In this document: piece by piece, positions 24,986-37,463 of the stretch
Numbering within the stretch: position 1 is the first letter of the stretch
How the letters are laid out: each line of letters begins with the position of its first letter
Assembly: GCA_026413225.1 (NCBI GenBank)
Contig: CM048552.1
Coordinates: forward strand, 168,280,053-168,344,052
Length of the DNA: 64,000 bases
Direction: 5' to 3'
DNA from: Otis tarda
Taxonomy: Eukaryota; Chordata; Aves; Otidiformes; Otididae
Position numbers and translations under genes: made by a program
Notes under the pieces: model-generated
What the model was told of the DNA's origin: nothing
The model's input: the letters and a program-made list of their open reading frames with translations, nothing else
Databases searched by the model: none

Positions 24986-27065
24986 ATGTGGGATGATATG
25001 ATGTCACAAGGTTAATATACAGAGTGTTTTTAAACACACTTTATTGAATCAAAGATATAGCTCTGTTACTTTCCAGATACTAGTTTGTAAAATAAGTGCA
25101 AATATCAGAGTCAAGCTGCAGAAGAATTAACATATTCATACAGGATAAATATTTCAAATCTGAACTCTTTTAATACTGCACAGTTTCTTCACAGTCAATT
25201 TTATGCAGTGCCTTCACTTTGGAAAGCAGACAGCTGTATTCTATTACTGAAACACCTTTTGCATACCTGTCCTCATCTGAGTTCCTTGTTTATTGTGGAG
25301 GTCATAAAACACCTTTTGTTCTAAGAATGTTTACACACATTTTATAGATATGATAGTGGAAAGTTATTTAAATTGCTTATGCAATCATCATTTTGGGTTT
25401 AACAGTATAAAAATAGGTCTACCAGCCAAATAATATATTTCTACTTGTCTTCACCTTATTATGAGTTTCATACAGAACTCACTGAAATCATCAGCTCCAT
25501 TTAGCAAAATTTTCTCTGTGTTTTGGTGTTTTGTGGCAAGGCTTCACCTCTCCTGACTGCTTCATCTGGTCAGTTTGCTGAATACCAGAGGGACTCCATG
25601 GACTTCACAAAGTCTTCAGGCTTCTTATTATGTGGAACTGTTTTAGCAGCAAGGACTTGGTCTTCACCATTAAACGCTACACTATACTGTGGCAATTTAG
25701 TCATTATTCTATCCATCATATGCTATTTTTTGTATGTTGGCAGATATGAACAGTGACGAAATTCCGAATGACAGGAAATAACTTCAGCTAAGCTCAGGAT
25801 ATTTGCTGTTTTAATTGGAAAGTAGTAGTCAAGATAAAACACTAAACTAAATTAAAATATAAATTATAGTGTATTTTTATTGTCTAATAACTTTAAATTT
25901 ACATACTACTGTAACATTTTAGCATACAAAAATAGCATAGCACAAAAAAAATGTTCATGAATTGAATTGAGGATCTGAGTATATGAGTGCCATTTTTATA
26001 CACACACACACATGTGTGTGTGTGTGCATATATGTGCCAACTGTACACAAATGAAGGCATGCTTTTTAACTATTAAAAAAAAAAAAGACATCAAGGAATC
26101 AGTAGAATGAATCTTCTTTTTTTTCCCATTAGGTGGGCATAGTAGGTTTTATAAAATTCCTTCATAAGCTATGACTTGCACTCTTTGTTGCAGTGTGAGC
26201 CTGTTACTGCAAAAATAGAGCTGGAGACAGACAGAGATACTTTTTTTTTTCACCAGTAGGTGAAAACACTAAAAATTGGGCCTCCAGAGGGAGGAATCAC
26301 CTCACATAGCTTTAAACATCTAAAACTGATCATCACCATCTATGACAATTGCCTTGGGCTCACTGTACCACCAGTAGAATAAAATGTAACCTTCAGGAGC
26401 ACAGTTTGTCTCATCTTCAGATCTAAGATCTCAGAGAGTTCAGGTCAATTGCCTATTTCTCTCCGCTGACTGTAGAAAAACTATTATGATCAGCTCAGGT
26501 TGAAATGTTTAACTCTTACAAGCCTAAACTGAGGGAGAATTGTTTCAAATGAGAACTAAAAGTTTTGAAGATACTGACGATTTATTTGAGTGAGTGTCAA
26601 ATTAATAGTCATGACAAAGTATCTGATTAATCTTGATCTTGTAAGGTTTTAGAGCAAGTACTTGACCATAAGCATGCAAACAGACGTAGTAACCTCACAT
26701 GTAACTTAAATTTAATGGAACGATTTAGCTAATCAAGGTTGAGATTAAGTACTATTTACATGAGAACCAGGGATTTTATCATCTTATCTGTCTGTGAAGT
26801 GTCATAAATTATATGGAATCTATATACTAAAACCTGATAGGCAATGTGACCTAAACCTATCTAAATGAGTTTGGTAGTATTTTGTTATTTTAGTTCTGAA
26901 AGATACTGAAAAGAGAAGCACGGATGTTTTTATAAAGTATTTATGGCTTCAAAGGAGGTAAAAATCTGGTAAATTTTCACAGCTAACAACTTGTCACAAG
27001 GTTTACCAATCTGTCAGTATTTAATTAAGCCAAGTATTTTTAATAGCTGTGATAACTGACTAAAT
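24986..27065. other. AT-rich sequence without a gene
   Basis: No gene recognised. It contains the CA/TG palindrome at 26000-26025. Open frames up to 77 codons have no family signature. Confidence 0.5.
26000..26025. repeat. Perfect 26-bp (CA)n/(TG)n palindrome
   Basis: Six CA units are followed directly by six TG units with no spacer, and one further A-T pair outside, giving 13-bp arms and no loop. Alternating purine-pyrimidine sequence favours Z-DNA, and the symmetry favours a cruciform. Confidence 0.93.
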
Positions 27066-28231
27066 ATCATAGAATCATAGAATCATAGAATCATAGAATG
27101 GTTTGAGTTGGAAAGGACCTTTAAAGGTCATCTAGTCCAACCCCCCTGCAAGGAGCAGGGACATCCCTGACTAGATCAGGTTGCTCTGAGCCTCATCCAG
27201 CCTGGCCTTGAACGTCTCCAGGGATGGGGCCTCCACCACCTTTCTGGGCAACCTGTTCAGTGTTCTATAACTCGCATTGTAAAAAATTTTTTCCTAATTT
27301 CCAATCTAAATCTTCCCCCCTCTATTTTAAAATCATTACCCCTCGTCCTATTGCAACAGGCCCTACTAAACATCCTTTCCCCATCTTTCTTGTAGGCCCC
27401 CTTGAGGTACTGGAAGACCGCTATCAGGTCTCCCTGGAGCCTCCTCTTCTCCAGGCTGAACAGCCCCAACTCTCTCAGCCTGTCCTCATACGAGAGGTGC
27501 TCCAGCCCTCTGATCATCTTTGTGGCCCTCCTCTGGACCTTCTCCAACTGGTCCATGTCCTTCTTGTGTTGGGGACTCCAGAAGTGGACACAGTACTCCA
27601 GGTGGGGTCTCACCAGGGCAGAGTAGAGAGGGAGAATCACCACCCTCCACCTGCTGGTCACGCTTCTCTTGATGCAGTCCAGGATGCAGTTGGCCTTCTG
27701 GGCCGCAAGGGAGTATTGCCGGCTCATGTTGAGCTTCTCGTCCACCAGCACTCCCAAGTCCTTCTCCTGAGGGCTGCTCTCAATCCATTCTCCGCCCAGC
27801 CTGTATTTGTGCCTGGGATTGCCATGACCCAGGTGCAGGACCTTGCACTTTGGCCTGGTTGAACTTCATGAGGCTGGCATGGGCCCACCTCTCCAGTCTG
27901 TCAAGGTCCCTCTGAATGGCAACGCTCCCTTCCAGCATGTCAACGGCACCACACAACTTGGTGTCATCAGCGAACTTGCTGAGGGTGCACTCTATCCCAC
28001 TCTCCATGTCACCGACAAAGATGTTGAACAGGGCCAGGCCCAGCACGGACCCCTGAGGGACGCCACTCGTGACCGGTCTCCACATGGACATTGAGCTGTT
28101 GACCACCACTCTCTGAGTGCGGCCATCCAGCCAACTCCTTATCCACCGAGTGGTCCGTCCATCAAACCCATGTCTCTCTAGTTTAGAGAGAAGGATGTCA
28201 TGCGGGACAGTGTCAAAAGCTTTGCACAAGT
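27066..28231 (-). mobile_element. CR1 LINE, 5'-truncated, minus strand
   Basis: The 3' terminus at the low coordinate carries four copies of the octamer (TCATAGAA on the plus strand, 27067-27099). Similarity ends at about 28231, inside the complement of LCKAFDTV, so the 5' part is missing. The sequence closely resembles the copy at 10155-11406, which suggests related subfamilies. The ORF2 stop lies at 27171-27173. No target-site duplication is seen. Confidence 0.96.
27171..28231 (-). pseudogene. CR1 ORF2 reverse transcriptase fragment, inactive
   Basis: Motif B ([10 protein letters not shown]) and the catalytic FADD of motif C are intact here, unlike in the other two long copies. Motif A is only partly present because the element is truncated there. 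An extra G near 27851 shifts the frame after MKFNQAK, so the 156-codon stretch (27780-28250) ends in nonsense. The 166-codon stretch (27257-27757) carries the rest, from [11 protein letters not shown] to [11 protein letters not shown] one-base deletion (CACTGAACAGG for CACTGGAACAGG) creates a stop at 27257-27259. The last 19 codons of the upstream frame on its N-terminal side come from flanking DNA. The plus-strand open frame at 27224-27862 is antisense and not a gene. Confidence 0.93.
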
Positions 28232-31200
28232 AATATTGCACAAATATCAAACTATCCTAATTCAAACTCTGCAGCTGTTAAAATCTGTTCATTGCTACTT
28301 TAATATTCAATTGAACTGACTTTGCTAGAGTTAACATTTTATACAATTTTGCAAAAGTATTTTTAATTGTGATATAAAATATATTTTCTCTTTATACAAG
28401 GAGCACAATTATTTTGTGAATAGTGACTTTAAAATCTATAGTAGAGACAAATTTATTAGAGAAATACTGTCAATTTATCTCAAAGAAAATCCATACCATA
28501 TTATTAATGCTAAGCATTGTAAACAAGACTTTCTTAATGTTAGAAACTGCTAATGAGAATCTACAACACATATCAAAAAAACATATAAAGTGTCCAATGA
28601 TATAATATTCGGTACTGCTGCTCCATCACTTTCAAAACACTCTCATTTGCACATAGCAGTCACTATAAATTCATGTCAACTTGATCTTCCTTTGACGACA
28701 CAGAACTGTAAAGAATTGTCATTATACATATTGCAGTTATAAAAAATCACATATAATAAGCACAAGAAATAAAAAAGCCTGAGTTTGTGGTGTGATGTGG
28801 CAGAGGAGAGGGAATCTATTGTTTCCAGTGGTGGTAAATCAGCTGACATTCCTTAAGGATTTTAGTCTACACCCACAAATGTCCCCCTGCAAATACAAGC
28901 TAATTTCCTTTCCATCCCACATGCTGCTCACACTGATGTCAGAGCAATGAGGATATTATTGGCCAGGAAAATGCTAAAAGTAAATGCTCTTAAGAGTTTC
29001 TTTTATTACAGTTAAATTGATTTTATAGTTAAAATAAACCTGAGTTTCCTTTGGAAAACACACACAACTACTTCGTGCTTAACAATTCCGTTGCTTTGGG
29101 CTAGCCATCCTGTTCTCAGTTTAGTACTCTAGCAAGTGAAAGTACTGTCCTTTTACAGAGATATGTTCCTCAAAATGAATTTTTTATTTTCTTTTTTCTT
29201 TCTTGACAAAAAGGGGTTTAAATTTAATATTTCCTTTTACCTTTATCACAATAGTGTGGCTCAGCTTGCTTTCTTTCACAAATTGCTATTTTGGGAATAT
29301 ATTTCTGAAAACTTTAATTAGGATGGGATAAAAAAGACAATTTTCATGACACCTTTGAATAAAAGACTGTAAAAGACTGGTGGGAGCAAAAAACCTCAAA
29401 TATACGTAGAGCCTACACACATTTTTCTGTTACCCTCTGTTCTTACAAATGTCAAGAAGGACATAATGGAATAAATTAATTAAATTAGCAGCTAAAAAAG
29501 CCACAAAACCTGTCAGAAGAGACAGAGGTTCAAAATACAGACATTGTTTTTTCATTATAATTGTTTCACAATTGATTTTCAACTTTAGAACTGTTGTTGC
29601 CATGTGTTTAGTGCCCTTCATCTGTTCTCTCATCTATTTCATCTGAACATATGAACCTGTGTATGTCTCAGGGATATCCATGTACAGGGTATTACCATGA
29701 CTTTTCAACATTGACAAGGACAAACAGTTTCTACACATTTTTGTCAAAGAAAAATGTTCCTTTCATGTTGATCTCTGAGGCTGAAGCAATTATGGTTTGG
29801 TTTTGGTTTTGGCGTTTTTTTTGTTGTTTTGGTTTGTTTTTTTTTAAAAAGGAACATTCTTAGCATTATACAGCAAACACAGGCTACAACAGCCATTTTA
29901 TGGAGATGTCTTCTACTTTGCTGAGTCTATATGACCCCCTTCTAGTTAGTTATATAAAAACTTAGAGGTTTACTTTTTTTCAAATATAAAATACAGGTTA
30001 AAATCCTTTAACTATATTATTGTGCACAAGTACAAAACATATTCTGAAACATTTAATATTTCCTAATATATTTTCACGCAGTTTTAATAAGATTATTATT
30101 TCATATATCATATGAGAAATTTATGACTAAATGTACCACATAAGAGTAAGTATGGTTCCTATCTTGCTATTTAGAGATTCAGGCAAAAATTTGTCTCTAC
30201 ATAAAACGGCAGCCAGGCTGGATCCCATATAACAGAGTTCTGAAGAGGCATGTAAGCCTTTTTCTTTCTTTGAAAAGGAAAATCCTATCACTACTGTATC
30301 ACTAAGCCTGCTATCAGTGCTTCCATAAGTAACTGAATTCACATTATTATCTAATTTACCCTTTGAACTGTCTTTGCAACATTTAAAACCATTTAAGAGT
30401 TAATGTTCTCTCCCTTATATATTCTGCTGTATGGTAGCAATTAAACTGCAAATTGTAGCACCTGTGCATGCTGTTTTATTTCACATCACAGTTTCCAGAT
30501 GGCATGGAACAGGTGACACGGCAACACAGAAAGTCTTATTTACAACAGGGAAACACTTTTATATGCATAGCACCATGTCTCATCGCACCGCAGCTCTGCA
30601 GCTATATGAAGTTTACAACAGCAAAAAAAAAGCACCATTGCTGACTAACAGATAAAGTATCCCTTTCCTTTAAAAGGGAAAGGCAAAGAGAAAGTTCCTG
30701 CCTCTCTGTCTACCCTATGATTTAATCCCAATGATTTAAAAGAAGTATTGCAAGATCATGGCCAAAAATTTCAAACCCTACTGACATCTCTTCTCTCTTT
30801 GCTGGAACAATAACAGACATGCATCTCTATATATGTCTATTAAAGGAAATTAGTTAAGATATTTATTTTTCTTAGTGTTACATTGTTCAGCACAGTCATT
30901 TGTCTTTGTATGCTTCAACCAAGGAAGTCTAAGTCTTATTTGTTATGAAAACAATGGCAGTACTGTCATCAGGCGTGTTAGTACTGTGTAATGGAATGTG
31001 GTGATCCTAAAACCAGCTAAGATTCAATACAGTAAGTGTCTAAAAAATGACTAGCTTTTCCTCATTCATTTATCTACATATGCATACATCATATATACAA
31101 AAGCACACTATTTTATGTCTTATTTTTCTTTCTTCCATAATTAGGAAACTTGGCGTATTTTCTGCTGGAAGCTGAAGAATCCACACCTTCCCGAAAGGTC

Positions 31201-32794
31201 TCGTTTTACCACTAGAGGGCCAGTAGATACTAGATTTCTTTAACTTGCCCGTTATATAGCTAATACTGGAAGAATCTGGAATGAGTAAAAAGCAAATATT
31301 ATTTCTGGCAGTTTGTCATTGCTTTGTTTTGCTTGTTTGCCACTGGGTACTGCTCAGGGAATCTAATTGTTTGAGTTCTTATGAAACAAAGATTTGAAGT
31401 GCACAATTCTCATGAGGGGACCAGAACTGCATAAGTAAATACATGAAGTATATCTAGTTTATGCAGTTTATTATACACAAACCTTCTCCACACACATAAA
31501 TATGCTAAACTTGATGCTTGCATGAATGTCTGCACATGCACACATGCAAGTTGCCTGAGGATTAAAGAGAGCTTGCATCAAGTTTTCAGAAATGATTGCT
31601 AGCTAGGGTATATCAACAATCTTTCATAAAAAGAAATACTAAGGACATTCCTGTGGTATAAAATTAGTTGAAAATATTGTTACTTCAGGTTATTTATACA
31701 TTTTTCTTTTTAGATAAAGGCTACTTTGTAAAAATTAGGATAGAATAAATTGAAAATCTTGCTCGAGACCATTAAAAATTCATTCAATGCAGAAGGATGT
31801 CTGATGGAGCTTCATGAATCTACCTCAGTAATATTTGCTGGAACGATTTTCAAGTACTGGCTAAAGTGCATTCCTGTGTATTTCCACTTAAGCCATCTGC
31901 CAATCTTAATAGTTATTCCTCAGGGAGGAAATCTTCCAGTGCTCTTTTTCATTTAATTTGCAAGGACATCCTGTTTAGGTACTTATCAAAAGAACAGAAG
32001 ATTGGATGCCAAATACCACAAGTCTTGGTTTAGAAAACTTTATGGGTCAGAGTAAAGTAACAAGATATATTTAAAGGATGCTGCAGCATTGTTCCTTTTT
32101 ATTTGTAAAATATACGTTGCTCCTTTCAGGACAGATACATTTATGCATATCTCAATAGTAACTGGACTATGTTTCCTAAACATTGAAGGATTTTGCTAAA
32201 AGTTGCTAAATTCCACTAGTTTGATGATTAAGAACGAAATCCAGAAAAAACAACTAAGCAAGTGAGCTATGCAGAGAAATCATGACTGAATTAAGGCACC
32301 AGTTAGCTTCCTTGCCTAAACTCTCATTGACCACAGGGGTCAATGCAGGAGTGTTTACATTCTCAGATGCCTAAAGTTCTGCTACTGTACTTGTTTAAAG
32401 ATGCTACCATTGTGTCAGAGCCAAAGATCTTGGTACCTATCTCATGCTTCAGGCCTTTTGGATCAAGCAAAAGAGACTTCCCTGTGCCTAACTCTCCTGA
32501 GATGCATTTATTGGAGGCAGAGCGGGAGGGAGGAGAAAGGAAGAGATCACACTTGGAGCACACTCAAAGCACCAAATAAAGCACAAACACATAGCTATCA
32601 CGTCAACCGCCATTTCAGAAAACTGACAGAGGCAACAGGTTTGTCCTTGACTGTTGGTCTTAATTTCTTGTTTCAAAAAAGAGTGCCTAACTACCAACCT
32701 GTTTGCAAAGCTGGAACTGCAGTGGGAAGATTCTCCTGTTAAATATTGGGCTGCTATGCAAAACTAGATCAGTGAGAAACACAAAAGAGAGCTT
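28232..32794. other. AT-rich sequence without a gene
   Basis: No gene recognised. It contains a CTCF-like motif (31209-31222). A region at 32340-32740 is open in several frames on both strands (66 to 113 codons) without a recognisable domain, which I take as composition. Confidence 0.5.
31209..31222 (+). promoter_or_regulatory. CTCF-like binding motif
   Basis: CCACTAGAGGGCCA agrees with the vertebrate CTCF core CCASYAGRKGGCRS at 12 of 14 positions. CTCF organises chromatin loops and insulators in vertebrates. It is a single motif, so occupancy is an inference. Confidence 0.5.
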
Positions 32795-33013
32795 ATGCAT
32801 TGCCCAGTGGTTAATACAGTTCCATTCCCCTGGCAGGAAAAGGAGGTCTTAAGTTCCATTTCCTGATGGAGACCTTATACATTCTGCAGTAAAGAGTCAT
32901 TGGATAAAATACCTTAACCTTAATGGCAAGAACTAGAATGTAGGGTGAAAAGGAAGAAGAAACAGACAAGTGGGGCCCTGGCTCAGTGTGCTAAAAAAAA
33001 AAAAAAAAAAAAA
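32795..33013 (+). mobile_element. Candidate tRNA-derived SINE remnant
   Basis: TTGCCCAGTGG at 32800-32810 fits the pol III A box TRGYNNARNNG at all but one position. AGTTCCATTTC at 32852-32862 is a degraded B box (GGTTCRANNCC). Spacing is right for a tRNA-like head. The text between (CTGGCAGGAAAAGGAGGTCTT) recalls the MIR/CORE-SINE head. About 130 bases later there is a run of 21 A (32993-33013), as in a retroposon tail. No target-site duplication is found. SINEs are scarce in birds, so this would be an old copy. Chance similarity plus an unrelated poly-A is the alternative. Confidence 0.35.
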
Positions 33014-35079
33014 TTGCTGTATTATCTACACTAAGTGTCTGGGGAGGCTAAATTCCTACAACTCCCACTGGCATCAGAAAATAAAATTCTCATCCTGGGG
33101 AAAAGGTACAACCAACTTCTGTCCAAGTTTTGTGATCAGTATGATAAAGTGACTCTACCAGCTCTGTTCTTCTCCAGGACCTCTTTTACATGTAAAGCTC
33201 TTACTGACACTGGGGGTAGAAGTCATCCCCCCTACAGTGTAAACTGATCCATCTTAGTTACTCACCTGGGGGGTCTTTTATATGTAAAGAACAGTGTTTT
33301 GAACAGCAATTCATCTTATCCAATGTTAGCTGCCTAAGAAAAGTTCAGTAACTTGAACCATGAATGGGTTTATGTCCTTCTGTTGAGTAAAAAGGAGTGA
33401 AAGTAGCCACTCAGATGCAAAGATCTGCAATATGGATACTCAAAATCAAGTAAGCAATAATGCCTCCTATTTCAGTGGGAAGTTTGCTTGCATAAGAGTA
33501 GCATGCTCAGTCTCAGACTTTAATTTTAGCTGAACAGTAAAAAAATCAATGAAGTCCTGACCAAAATATTATTTTCTACTGATAACGTGAAAAGAACTCT
33601 AAGAACATATCCTGAATTTTGTCTTCATAGCAAATAAAAATTGACTGAAGGCACAGCTAGAATTTTGGAATCTTTCCCTGCTAACAGGAAGAAAAGAGTT
33701 AGACGAAAGATGGCCTGATTTACTGTAATTAGTAAGCTGTGGATACACAGTGCTTTGAAAAACAGTCAACATAACAGCGTTAATGTGAATCCATGGCTAG
33801 GAGCTGTCAAATGCACTGTTGGAAAAGGAGAGGATAAAGTCTATTCCCAGGAATCCACCAAAGATTAGCTTCTGAAGTTATCTTTGTATGATTCTGTGAT
33901 TCCTCTGTACAGAGAGGCAGGGTGGAAATGTTTTTTCAGTATTAGATTATCTAGCCCTGCATCATTCTTGGCGTACATGCACTTTTGCAATGCCTTTCTG
34001 CTCCTATATATGCAGCTTGCATAAGGCTGGGCTTTGCTCCCTGCTGGAATTATTAACCCTGTGTACTTCTTGTCTCCAGATCCAAAGCAAGAAAACATCA
34101 GATTTCCAGCCAAGAGCCCATATGTGGCTGAAGAGGCATTGGTTGGGCTTGCTTATCAATGAAGACCAAACTATGTTTCAACCCCCACCCCTCCCCAAAA
34201 AAAGCATTTTTCAAATACCAGTGGAACGTGTTTCTTCAAGTTTATATAAGACAGAGGAACTGTTACTAAAACAACCACCAAAAAAAAAAAAAAAAAGAAA
34301 AAGAAAAACACAGTGAGGGGATTCACGTGCAGGGGGGCAGGGAACCAAAAAAACTAAACACTGTTAAAGTTGTGACTCAGATGAATGACTGCCAGGAAAT
34401 TCAGAGTTAAGGATGACATTCCATTACAAGCTCACGCTGTTGTTCCTGTTTCTGAGTTCTCACAGCCATTGAAGAAAACCGTATAGTCTGAATTGTCTTG
34501 TGTTTGTCTGCTAGAGTTCCTAATGCAACCATTCAAATGTGGCTTTCCTCTGTTTGAACACACTTCATTCATGAACTCCAGGCTTATAATGATCAATTTT
34601 GAAATGCTGCATTAGCTGTAGGAAGAGCCAGTTTGTTGCAGTAACTGCTTGTGAGCCACAGAACAGTTACTTAGTCATATCTAGCAGCACAAAACTAACA
34701 TATTTCTATTGTTTCTATTCTATTTCTATTTTTTTCATGTTCATTTTCAAAAAAAAAAAGGAAGATTAACCATGGAAATATTTCACTAAGAAATTCTATC
34801 TGATCTGGCACTGTTAACTCAGTCAGGAGAGACCTCTCCCAACAAAGCAGTACTCATTTGCTCAAACGCCTAAGCTATCGTGAAGATATTTTAAAAATTA
34901 GTAATTGTAGTACAACAAGAGAGTCAGTTTGGCAGGGATATCAGTTCACAGTCATGAAAGACTGATGTATCCATCTAGTCTCTCAGCTGATGCTTTGGAG
35001 GCAGAATAACTTGTTTAGCTGTCCTTTGACAAGGAAACAAATCAGCCCACTCTTAGATCCAAATGATGTTTGGCTAAGC
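33014..35079. other. AT-rich sequence without a gene
   Basis: No gene. It includes a 17-base A run (34280-34296) extended by GAAAAAG units to 34310, which inflates the 108-codon open frame ending there (33990-34316). Confidence 0.5.
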
Positions 35080-35960
35080 AGCTTATCGGAGTACTGCAGA
35101 AACTTGCTTGCGAGGGTAGATGCATAGGAAATGCAGGTCAGAAAGGAATAAATCCAAGACAACTCTAGTAAAAATCAGTGCAATCATCTCGGCGCAACCA
35201 GAAACATAATATCAGTGTGTCACACTCTCGCTTAGCTTAACATCAGCTTCCTTTTTTTCTCCTTTTCCTTCTTTCCCGTTCTATTAAGAGTATTAAAATT
35301 CAAAGAATTCTGTTATAATTGTGCCAGCATTCCTATGCATCCTGACGTTTGTTCCTATCAATTGGCTCTTTATGCCTCTCAGGCGAGGCCGGATGTTTGC
35401 AGTGGCTGGCAGCTGTTGTTGGAGGCCTAGCAAACAGCTGATGGACTGGCAGCGCACATTGAAAGGGCACAGCCCAGAGCCTGGGAAAGGTCCTAACGCT
35501 GAATGCTCTCAGCTCGGATGGGTAATTAGCTTAGTACGTGCAAGATTAGAGAAGTAGCGCTGAAGATGGTGCATCTGACCTGCTTTTCAAAAGTCATTAG
35601 AAATTAGAAACGGTAATTCTTTCACGTGAAAAGTAAAGAATTTTGTGAATGGGACTTGTTGGCTTTCTTTTCTGAAGGAACTCTGCTAGAAGTTCATCTC
35701 CCCTGAGCGTTTATTCAAACAAATCGTTATTATTTCATCTTTTCTTTCTATGATTAATTAGTATATCTAAAAACTGTTTAAAAAATGAAATTATATGTAT
35801 CTGTTTCTGGAATTTGTCGGCACTGCAAAAAACTGTCTGTCCAAGTGAGTTGTCTTCTAAAAGGGGGCAGAAATCATCTTTCAGATAGAAAAACCCTAAT
35901 TTATTCCAGATCTAATTTGAAAAAAAAAAAATTAAAAAGTGAGGAACTAAAATGTTATTT
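35080..35960. promoter_or_regulatory. Candidate regulatory element, CpG-retaining
   Basis: This stretch keeps more CpG than its surroundings (for example GGCGAGGCCGG near 35381-35391, then GCGC, ACGT and TAGCGCTG words) and has several CAGCTG E-boxes near 35410-35450. Homeodomain cores include GGTAATTAGC near 35520 and GATTAATTAG near 35752. The mix resembles a developmental enhancer. The 78-codon open frame at 35321-35557 has no domain I know. Conservation is untested. Confidence 0.25.
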
Positions 35961-36135
35961 GTAAAAATAGATTTTAGGCTCTGTTTTTCACTTTTCTTTA
36001 TTTTCTGTGGAAATCTCCATATTCATCATATGGACAGGATCAGACTCAAAGCCAGATGAGATCAAATGAAGTCTTCTGCGTCCTAGGAGAAACTGTTGTA
36101 ACATTCAAGAAGTATCTCTGTATGCATGGGGGCAA

Positions 36136-36159
36136 GTGTGTGTGTGTGTATGTGTGTGT
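36136..36159 (+). repeat. (GT)n microsatellite
   Basis: About twelve GT units with one TA interruption. Confidence 0.9.
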
Positions 36160-37442
36160 TAGAACATACCACATCCTTTTCTATATCCTGCGTTTAGACT
36201 GAGCTTCTTTCAGAATCATGAAGTTCTCTGAAATTCTGATCTAAGCATGGCAATAAAACATTGTTTCATCTAGACCTAGATGAAACTAGCTAGCTCCCTC
36301 TATGCTTTGGCAATATTTTCATGAGTTTCTGCAAAAATGAAGAAAATTATCTACTTCACAGATGGGTTTTGGGTAAAAAAAATTTGATGTTTGCAACAAA
36401 CTTAAAGGAAAAAAAGCAAAGCATTAGCATAACTACAAGTCCGATGCCACAGTTGTGAAAATTCAAGGGTTTTAATATAGTGTGCATTTTATAAATCTCT
36501 CACTATATTAAAGTATTTGGTAGACTCAACTCTCAGGATCAGTGCTCTACCTGTATTTGGACTTGAGAATTGCTACCTGTGGTGCATGTTACCCCCACAT
36601 CCGGCCCTGCAGAAGTCACTAGTGATGTATCAGTAGGATTTGGGTTTCAATAGGAAAGTTACAAAGAATTAGTTCAACAGATTAAGGCATCATCAAACAG
36701 CCTGGGTGAGCATTCTCCTCTTCTATTTTCACTTACTGTAATTTCAATTTGCAATGACATTTGCTGCTGGAGGAATTTATTTGGAGAATAAGATAAAAAT
36801 CTAGGAGAGGAAACATGGGTTTAGAAGAAAAGGCATTAGAAGCAGATGGCAGGAAAGAGAAAGAAATATATGCAGTAACTAATTATCACTATTTACTTCA
36901 CTGGGGAATATGCAATTTACAAGGGAGAAACTATTGGCTCTTTCTGTGGTTGGAAGTCAGCAACACACCTGAGGTAGAAGAATACATAGGAAATTGTAAA
37001 TTGTAAAGAGGTAGGTCTAAAATATTGCTTTCATAAACAGGTTTTGGAGATGGGAAGCACTCATATTTCTATTAATCTCTGTTCATTTCCAGTCAAAATC
37101 AGCTGAGAAGGAGCAAGTTAAACACAGGACAACTGAATAAGTGAGCAAGTAAGTCTCTCCTAGATTAATTCTTGTGGCCGAAATTACTGCTTCCAGCAGA
37201 GAAAGAGATGGGGGGAGAAGAAAAGAGAAAAGCAGAGCACAATGTATTTTGCTACATACTATTATTCGTTATTTTTATTAATTACTGAACATTATCAGTA
37301 TACCAACTTCTGTTTAAAACAAAGACATAGCCTCAGAGATTTATCATCTCAGATATATCGTCAATAGCTGATGTGACTTCACATTATGATTTTAAAGTCA
37401 ATTTGAAAAAAAACCAGAGATTCACAGTTATAAAAACAAACT

Positions 37443-37463
37443 GGGGCACGGGGTGAGGGGGGG
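37443..37463 (+). other. G-quadruplex motif
   Basis: Runs of 4, 4 and 7 G separated by CAC and TGA satisfy the four-run G3+N1-7 rule, because the last run can supply two tracts. It stands alone in AT-rich DNA. Confidence 0.7.

Noticed and set aside
27224..28094. Plus-strand open frames of 212 and 83 codons
   Set aside because: Antisense of the CR1 at 27066-28231.
32343..32742. Overlapping frames of 66 to 113 codons on both strands
   Set aside because: No recognisable domain and no splice context; several frames open together.
34314..34341. Second G-quadruplex near G-runs
   Set aside because: The first loop is about 11 bases and the G-runs are uneven, so it fails the usual motif rule.
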